Assembly: GCF_029543155.1 (NCBI RefSeq)
Contig: NZ_JARQXA010000001.1
Span: 310,001 to 374,000 of the forward strand
Reading direction: 5' to 3'
Source of the DNA: Sphingomonas sp. HITSZ_GF
Lineage (GTDB): Bacteria; Pseudomonadota; Alphaproteobacteria; Sphingomonadales; Sphingomonadaceae
DNA length: 64,000 nucleotides
The notes under the pieces were generated by a model. It was not told where the DNA came from and did no database searches. It worked only from the letters and a program-made list of their open reading frames with translations. Made by a program: the position numbers and the translations under genes. Positions 59,379 to 64,000 of the stretch are shown in pieces (position 1 is the first letter of the stretch; the number at the start of each line of letters is the position of its first letter).

Positions 59379-60023
59379 TTGAACATCAGCCCGACCGACT
59401 TCGCCAGCCTGCTCTGCTCGCGGCTCTGCCACGATTTGCTGAGCCCGGTGGGGGCGCTCAACAACGGGCTCGAGCTGCTCGCCGATGAACATGATCCCGA
59501 GATGCGGGCGCGCTGCCTCGAGCTGCTCAACGAGAGCGCCAAGGCGAGCGCCAACAAGCTGAAGTTCTTCCGGCTGGCGTTCGGCGCGGCGGGCGGCTTC
59601 GGCGAGACCGTCGACACGCGCGAGGCGCAGGCGGCGATCGAAGGGCTGTTCGGCGAGAACCACCGCGTCAATGTCGGCTGGATGGTCGAGGACCCGGTGC
59701 TCCCCAAGCAGGCGATCAAGGTGCTGATGAACCTGTCGCTGATCGGCGGCGACGCGCTGATCCGCGGCGGCCAGCTCGATATCGGCGCCGAGATCGTTGA
59801 CGGCCAGATCGAGATCGTGGTGCGCGCCGACGGCCCGCGCATCGTGCTCGATCCCGAGCTGCGCAGCGCGCTGGCCGGCGGCAAGGACGACCTGCCGATC
59901 ACCCCGCGCGCGGCGGCGGCCTATCTCGTCCATGCGCTGGTTACGCAGGGCGGCGGCGTGCTCCAGGTGAGCCCGCCCGATGCCGATGTGCTGCTGTTCG
60001 GGGCGTCGTTCCGGGTGGCATGA
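59379..60023 (+). CDS. chpT: ChpT-type histidine phosphotransferase
   Basis: 214 residues from TTG 59379 (GGGGAG 8 bases upstream; the ATG at 59301 has no ribosome-binding site). LNISPTDFASLLCSRLCH18DLLSPVGALNNGLELL is the dimerisation helix with phosphorylated His18; the rest is a degenerate HATPase-like domain (NLSLIGGDALIRGGQLDI). In alphaproteobacteria ChpT passes phosphate from CckA to CtrA and CpdR. It overlaps the next gene by ATGA. Confidence 0.88.
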   Translation: MNISPTDFASLLCSRLCHDLLSPVGALNNGLELLADEHDPEMRARCLELLNESAKASANKLKFFRLAFGAAGGFGETVDTREAQAAIEGLFGENHRVNVGWMVEDPVLPKQAIKVLMNLSLIGGDALIRGGQLDIGAEIVDGQIEIVVRADGPRIVLDPELRSALAGGKDDLPITPRAAAAYLVHALVTQGGGVLQVSPPDADVLLFGASFRVA

Positions 60024-60772
60024 TGCTCGGGCTGGCGTTCCTGCTGGCCCTGGCCGCGCCGGCACCCCTGTCGATACACCAGCCGGCGCCGGCTGTCGGC
60101 ACCGAGCGCCAGCTTCTCGGCGGGCGCAGCTTCACCGTTTCGCGAAGCGTCCGCCGCAAACGGTCCGGCCCGTCCGACGACGGCAATTTGCCTCCCGAGC
60201 TTCGCTTGAACCGCAGGCTGGTGCAGATCGCCCGGCCGGCCAATGCGAGCGAGCGCGGGTGGAATCGGGCGATGCAGGCCTGGCTGCGCGAAGGCGAGGC
60301 GCTGGCATTCCCCGGCGAACCCCGGGGCTTCGCCAGCTGGGAAGGGCCCGGACAGGTCGATGTCGAGGTCGAGCTGGTCGCGGCCTCGCCCGACCTGATC
60401 GTCACACGGCTGGGCGCCTCCACCTATTTCGGCGGCCCGCATCCGAACTTCGTCTCGCGCGTGATGCTCTGGTCGGTGCCGCTCGGCCGGCCCCTGCGCA
60501 ATGCCGAGATATTCGCCGATGTCGCCAATCCCCGGTTGCGGGCGCTGGTGCTGCAGCATTTCGACCAGCAGGGTTGCGAGCTGCCCGACCTCGCGCGCAC
60601 CAAGTTCCTGCCGATGCCGGATGCAATGGTCTTCGAGTTCGATCCGTACGAGATCGGCCCCTATACCTGCGGCGGGACGAGCCGGGTGGCCTGGCGCGAG
60701 GCGGCAGGCTTCCTGCGGGCACGATTGCCCTTTGACCGGACGAAGCTGGAGCGCGCGCCGGAGCGGCGATGA
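60020..60772 (+). CDS. Secreted DUF3298-like protein
   Basis: 250 residues, coupled to chpT by ATGA. Short signal segment (LGLAFLLALAAPAPL). The C-terminal part (GASTYFGGPHPNFVSRVMLWSVPLGRPLRNAEIFADV.. and FLPMPDAMVFEFDPYEIGPYTCG) resembles the DUF3298/RsiV domain, including the G-G-x-H-P motif. It is likely periplasmic. The link to chpT may be coincidental operon packing. Confidence 0.78.
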   Translation: MMLGLAFLLALAAPAPLSIHQPAPAVGTERQLLGGRSFTVSRSVRRKRSGPSDDGNLPPELRLNRRLVQIARPANASERGWNRAMQAWLREGEALAFPGEPRGFASWEGPGQVDVEVELVAASPDLIVTRLGASTYFGGPHPNFVSRVMLWSVPLGRPLRNAEIFADVANPRLRALVLQHFDQQGCELPDLARTKFLPMPDAMVFEFDPYEIGPYTCGGTSRVAWREAAGFLRARLPFDRTKLERAPERR

Positions 60773-60844
60773 TGCTGACTGTTATGGTTGAATAATACAC
60801 GTCGCCGTGTCACACCTGCTGTCTCGGGAGCAAGGGAGTGGCGT

Positions 60845-61945
60845 ATGCGTGGCTTGAAGATCGCGGCGGCGATGGTGGCGTTCGGAATGGCGGCGCCCTG
60901 CGCGGCGCAATCCCAGGGCAGTCCGGCCTATCACGACCTGGTCGATGCCAGCGAAGGCTTCAACGGCGTCGCGCTGGTCGGCACGGGCGATCACGTCACC
61001 TTCGTCGAGGGGGTGGGCCGGGCGGATGTCGCCAACGGCGTGCCGATGCGGGCGAACACACGGTTCGAGACCGGATCGGTATCCAAGTGGATCGCTTCGA
61101 TCGTGATCCTCAAGCTGGTCGACCAGGGCAAGCTCGATCTCGACGCGCCGATCACCCGCTATCTCCCCGAATATCGTGCAGATACCGGCGCCAGGCTTAC
61201 GCTCAAGCGGCTGATGAGCCATTCGAGCGGCGTGCCCAACGACATCCTGGCGGTGCGCAAGGACCCGGCGATGCGTGGCGTGGAGCTGGAGCAGATGGAA
61301 GCGGTGCGGCGCTACGCCAGCGGCGACCTGGCGTTCGAGCCGGGCACCGCCTGGGACTATTCGCATTCCAACTGGCTGATCGCGAAGGCCGTGGTCGAGC
61401 GCGTCAGCGGCAAGCCCTATGCCGCGCTGGTCGACCAGCTGCTGGTCAAGCCGCTCGGGCTGAAGGACAGCGGCGTCTATGGCGGGGATTCGGGCGCGGT
61501 GAAGGGGATGGCGCTTGGCTATGCCGGGCTGGTGCCCGAGCCGGTGCGCAAGCCCAATCCGGTGCCCGGCTTCATGGCGATGGCCGGCGGCTATTACACC
61601 AGCGCGCCCGAGCTGATGAAGCTGATGAACGCGGTGCTCGACGGCAAGCTGCTCAGCCCGGCCTCGCGCAAGGCGCTGATGACGGTGCTGATGCCCGACC
61701 AGCATTATGCGCTGGGCGGCCGGGTGCGGACCGAGAAGATCGGCGGCAAGGAGCGCGAGGCGGCGTGGGAGGACGGTTCGAACGGTGGCTTCCGCATGCT
61801 GGCGCGCCGCGTGCTCGCCGACGGGCATACGGTGATCGTCTTCACCAATGCCAGCTACGACTATCAGAAGCTCGGCGACCTCGGCACGGCGCTGCTCGAC
61901 GCGAGCTATGCGCCGGAAGCGCAGGCGGGGCGGCCCAGCCGCTAA
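60845..61945 (+). CDS. Secreted serine hydrolase (class C beta-lactamase-like)
   Basis: 366 residues from ATG 60845 (AAGGGAG upstream). Signal peptide ending near CAAQS. S78-V-S-K81 (SxxK), Y-S-H-S-N (YxN-like) and HSSGVPN are in place; a clear K-T-G box is not seen. Distinct in sequence from the other serine hydrolase at 58 kb, so they are not a recent duplication. Stop overlaps the convergent gene by 4 bases. Confidence 0.88.
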   Translation: MRGLKIAAAMVAFGMAAPCAAQSQGSPAYHDLVDASEGFNGVALVGTGDHVTFVEGVGRADVANGVPMRANTRFETGSVSKWIASIVILKLVDQGKLDLDAPITRYLPEYRADTGARLTLKRLMSHSSGVPNDILAVRKDPAMRGVELEQMEAVRRYASGDLAFEPGTAWDYSHSNWLIAKAVVERVSGKPYAALVDQLLVKPLGLKDSGVYGGDSGAVKGMALGYAGLVPEPVRKPNPVPGFMAMAGGYYTSAPELMKLMNAVLDGKLLSPASRKALMTVLMPDQHYALGGRVRTEKIGGKEREAAWEDGSNGGFRMLARRVLADGHTVIVFTNASYDYQKLGDLGTALLDASYAPEAQAGRPSR

Positions 61946-62400
61946 TTCCCCTCGACCGTCCAGACGGTGCAGCGCGCGATCCAGGTTTCGAGCTGCTCGA
62001 TCAGCTCGGCATAGGTGGCAATCTCGGCCCGGTGCATCAGCTGGATGCTGGCATCGGGCGCGACCGGCGCCTCCTTCAGCCGCCGCCCGCGCGCGTCCCG
62101 CGGCCAGGGCAGATATTCGACGCTCAGGTAGAAGCGGCCCTCGGGATCGTGCTCGGGCCGGAACTCGACGTCGAGGAAGAAGCGCTGGTTCCGGTTGCTG
62201 GCGTAGAAGACGCTGGAGCCGCCGAAATCGCCATCCTCGATGCGCTTGTCGCGGTGGAGGTTGTTCCAGCCGATCGTCCAGCCCGCCGGAATGCGCAACG
62301 GCACCAGCTCGCGATAGGCGGGCGATTGCTCGAAATTGGCGCCGAGCACGCCGACCGACTTCCTGTACGCGCGGGTGCCGTCCATCGCGGTAGTTTCCAT
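61942..62400 (-). CDS. Conserved hypothetical protein downstream of rtcB
   Basis: 152 residues starting METTAMDGTRAYRKSVGVLGANFEQSPAYRELVPLRIP. A mixed alpha/beta, aromatic-rich protein with no signal peptide (GWTIGWNNLHRDKR; VFYASNRNQRFFLDVEFRPEHDPEGRFYLSVEYLPW). I do not recognise the family. It lies 64 bp downstream of rtcB in the same direction, with a strong hairpin between. Confidence 0.7.
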   Translation of the reverse strand: METTAMDGTRAYRKSVGVLGANFEQSPAYRELVPLRIPAGWTIGWNNLHRDKRIEDGDFGGSSVFYASNRNQRFFLDVEFRPEHDPEGRFYLSVEYLPWPRDARGRRLKEAPVAPDASIQLMHRAEIATYAELIEQLETWIARCTVWTVEGN

Positions 62401-62431
62401 TTTGCAGGCTCTGGAGGCAAGCGACGCCGAA

Positions 62432-62460
62432 AGGGCCGGCGCAATGCCTGCGCCGGCCCT
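62432..62460. terminator. Hairpin between rtcB and its downstream gene
   Basis: 12-bp perfect stem AGGGCCGGCGCA / TGCGCCGGCCCT with a 5-base loop starts 5 bases after the rtcB stop (leftward). No T-tract follows, so read-through into the downstream gene is possible. Confidence 0.55.
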
Positions 62461-62464
62461 CCCA

Positions 62465-63688
62465 TCACCCCTTGATGTTGACGATCTGGCAGAGCCGGTG
62501 GCGGATCGCCACCAGGTCCTGCTGCGCGTCCATCACCGCGCCGATGTCCTTGTAGGCGGCCGGGCTCTCGTCCAGCACCCCTTCGTCCACCCGCGCCTCG
62601 ATGCCCCGCATCGCCGCGACATGCTGGTCGAGCGTGATCCGCCGCTTGGCCTCGCCGCGCGACATCACCCGGCCGGCGCCGTGCGAGCAGGAGCAGAAGG
62701 ACTGTTCGTTGCCCAGTCCCTCGACGATGAAGCTGCCCGTGCCCATCGAGCCGGGGATGATCCCCAGCTCGCCCGCCCGCGCGCTGACCGCGCCCTTGCG
62801 GGTGACCCACACATGCTCGCCGAAATGCATTTCCCGCGTGGCATAGTTGTGGTGGCAGTTGATCGCCTGCTTGTCGGTCTTGAAGCCCCGCACATGGCTG
62901 CGCAGCGCCTCGAGCACCCGGATCATCATCAGCTCGCGGTTCACCATGGCGTAGTCCTGCGCGAAGTGCATCGCTTCGATATAGTCGTCGAAGAGCTGCG
63001 AGCCTTCGCCCAGGAACGCCAGGTCGCGATCGGCCATGTGGAAGTCGAGCCGCTCGCGCGCGATCGCTTCCTTGGCCGCATCGATGAAATAGGTGCCGAT
63101 CCGGTTGCCCGTGCCGCGCGAGCCCGAGTGGAGCATCACCCACACCCGGTCCTCCTCGTCGAGACAGACCTCGATGAAGTGGTTGCCGCCGCCCATCGAT
63201 CCCAGCTGGTCGCTGGTCTTGCCATCGACCTTGGGATGCTTGGCGACGATCGCGCGCCAGCGCGCCTCGAACTTGTCGTACCAGGCGCGGGCGACCGAAT
63301 TGGGCGTGATCGACCAGCCGCCCCGGGCGTGGTTGGCAGACTGGCTGCTTTCCATTCCCTTGGGCACGGCCCGCTCGATCTCGGCGCGGATCGCGGCGAG
63401 ATTGTCGGGCAGGTCGCCGGCGGTGAGCGAGGTGCGCACCGCCATCATCCCGCAGCCGATGTCGACGCCCACCGCGGCCGGCACGATCGCCGCCCTGGTG
63501 GCGATCACCGAGCCGACGGTCGCGCCCTTGCCCCAATGGACATCGGGCATGCCGGCGACATGGTGGAAGACGAAGGGCAGGGCGGCGACGTTGCGGAGCT
63601 GCTGCATAGCACCGGCCTCGAACGGGCCGGCGCTGTCCCACAGCTTGAGGGGCGCTCCCTGGGTCTCGTGAATGCTATACTGGTTCAT
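62465..63688 (-). CDS. rtcB: RtcB RNA-splicing ligase
   Basis: 407 residues. Metal and guanylylation residues typical of RtcB: A-V-G-V-D-I-G-C-G-M, S-M-G-G-G-N-H-F-I-E, H-S-G-S-R-G, I-N-C-H-H-N-Y, G-S-M-G-T-G-S-F and the GMP-binding His in C-S-H-G-A-G-R. It ligates RNA 2',3'-cyclic phosphate or 3'-phosphate to 5'-OH with GTP. There is no rtcA, rtcR or archease nearby. CAGGAGTGAGCC precedes the start. A set of hairpins lies upstream. Confidence 0.94.
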   Translation of the reverse strand: MNQYSIHETQGAPLKLWDSAGPFEAGAMQQLRNVAALPFVFHHVAGMPDVHWGKGATVGSVIATRAAIVPAAVGVDIGCGMMAVRTSLTAGDLPDNLAAIRAEIERAVPKGMESSQSANHARGGWSITPNSVARAWYDKFEARWRAIVAKHPKVDGKTSDQLGSMGGGNHFIEVCLDEEDRVWVMLHSGSRGTGNRIGTYFIDAAKEAIARERLDFHMADRDLAFLGEGSQLFDDYIEAMHFAQDYAMVNRELMMIRVLEALRSHVRGFKTDKQAINCHHNYATREMHFGEHVWVTRKGAVSARAGELGIIPGSMGTGSFIVEGLGNEQSFCSCSHGAGRVMSRGEAKRRITLDQHVAAMRGIEARVDEGVLDESPAAYKDIGAVMDAQQDLVAIRHRLCQIVNIKG

Positions 63689-63748
63689 GGCTCACTCCTG
63701 TGGTGTGCTGCTTTTCAGGAGTGCCCGCGCGTCTCGCGGTATTTTGCT

Positions 63749-63840
63749 TGTGCCCAACCAAGCTGCACCCCGACGGGTGCAGCGCCCCGTCTCGTTACCC
63801 GTTGCGGGTACCGACTGCTTCACGCAGGCTAAGGGGCATG
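63749..63840. other. Cloverleaf-like group of three hairpins upstream of rtcB
   Basis: Outer arms TGTGCCC (63749-63755) and GGGCATG (63834-63840) can pair with two wobbles and enclose three hairpins: GCTGCACCC-CGAC-GGGTGCAGC (63762-63783), TACCCG-TTG-CGGGTA (63796-63810) and CTGC-TTCAC-GCAG (63815-63827). It lacks a T-loop and standard D-arm, so it is not an ordinary tRNA. It may be a leader or small RNA on either strand. The rest of the 283-bp gap shows no recognised promoter. Confidence 0.4.
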
Positions 63841-63971
63841 TTGGTCTTCATAGCGGGAGGGCCGTTAGCGCAGATCGTTACGGAAGGGAAGCGGGGAAGT
63901 GTGAGGCACTAACGCCCTTTTAACCACCGCGCGCGCAGAACGGCCCGGCAAATTTGCTTATCCGGGGCCCC

Positions 63972-64000
63972 ATGGACGACCTGCTGCAGGAATTCATCGC
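63972..64000 (+). CDS. Start of a gene, possibly chemotaxis kinase CheA (truncated by window)
   Basis: ATG at 63972 opens a frame reading MDDLLQEFIA to the window edge. D-L-L-Q-E-F-I-A is the usual start of the HPt domain of CheA. GGGGCC just upstream is a weak ribosome-binding site. Only nine codons are visible, so the call is tentative. Confidence 0.45.

Noticed and set aside
59262-60065. Upstream extension of the serine hydrolase gene to 693 codons
   Set aside because: The extra part is antisense to chpT and has no homology-like features. A signal peptide and ribosome-binding site mark the start at 59261.
63749-63840. A functional tRNA gene upstream of rtcB
   Set aside because: The first hairpin has 9 base pairs, the third has a 4-bp stem with 5-base loop, and there is no TTCRA T-loop or CCA end, so it was kept only as a structured region.

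Overview
The window looks like chromosomal DNA of a sphingomonad (Alphaproteobacteria, Sphingomonadaceae). The support is high GC content with dense, often ATGA-overlapping genes; a near-complete exosortase A (XrtA/PEP-CTERM) exopolysaccharide region; EcfG-type GGAAC...CGTT promoter elements; a ChpT-type phosphotransferase; DUF2093 and other small families usual in this group; and the order SRP RNA - dnaX - YbaB. Short GC-rich inverted repeats of REP type recur about every 5-10 kb. Genus-level placement is inference.

Layout. 0-2.4 kb: the tail of an M28 peptidase, a REP element, then an ECF41 sigma factor cotranscribed with a carboxymuconolactone-decarboxylase-like gene behind a recognisable ECF41 promoter, and a small lipoprotein. 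2.4-7.2 kb: cytochrome c maturation operon ccmC-D-E-F-G-H-I. 7.2-16.6 kb: alanine dehydrogenase divergent from an Lrp/AsnC regulator, an OmpA-like protein, Kup, a 2H phosphoesterase, tRNA-Met, a fructosamine-kinase-like protein, a tyrosinase and thioredoxin reductase. 16.6-34.8 kb: the XrtA region. Two alpha/beta-hydrolase-like genes and an acyl carrier protein run leftward. An AMP-ligase and a PLP decarboxylase run rightward, followed by the export lipoprotein, chain-length protein, tyrosine kinase, outer-membrane protein, ATPase, deacetylase, FemAB protein, glycosyltransferase, exosortase A-EpsI fusion and amidotransferase. I see no PEP-CTERM substrate protein in the window.

34.8-44.5 kb: a TetR-MAPEG pair, a large secreted protein of unknown function with three Cys-pair repeats and a Pro-rich tail, a deoxyhypusine-synthase-family protein beside an ornithine-decarboxylase-family enzyme, a Thr/Ser dehydratase and a run of small membrane or secreted proteins. 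44.5-47.8 kb: a hydrolase divergent from two tandem cysteine desulfurases and a [2Fe-2S] ferredoxin. 47.8-51.6 kb: a small basic secreted protein with a strong terminator, the SRP RNA, dnaX, YbaB and two envelope proteins. 51.6-57.7 kb: mtgA, rpoH and rluD (leftward), a JAMM peptidase, an EF-hand protein and an orphan PAS histidine kinase. 57.8-64 kb: a predicted EcfG-controlled membrane peptide, two serine hydrolases, chpT, a DUF3298-like protein, rtcB with a companion gene, and the first codons of what may be cheA.

Most of the window is ordinary core genome. The observations I would follow first are: REP-type elements lying in frame inside two cell-envelope genes (the XrtA tyrosine kinase and mtgA); the repeat-bearing secreted protein at 36.1-38.3 kb; the deoxyhypusine-synthase-like gene in a genome type that should lack its eIF5A substrate; and a cloverleaf-like set of hairpins upstream of rtcB. 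All functional calls rest on reading motifs and gene order; no database search was run.
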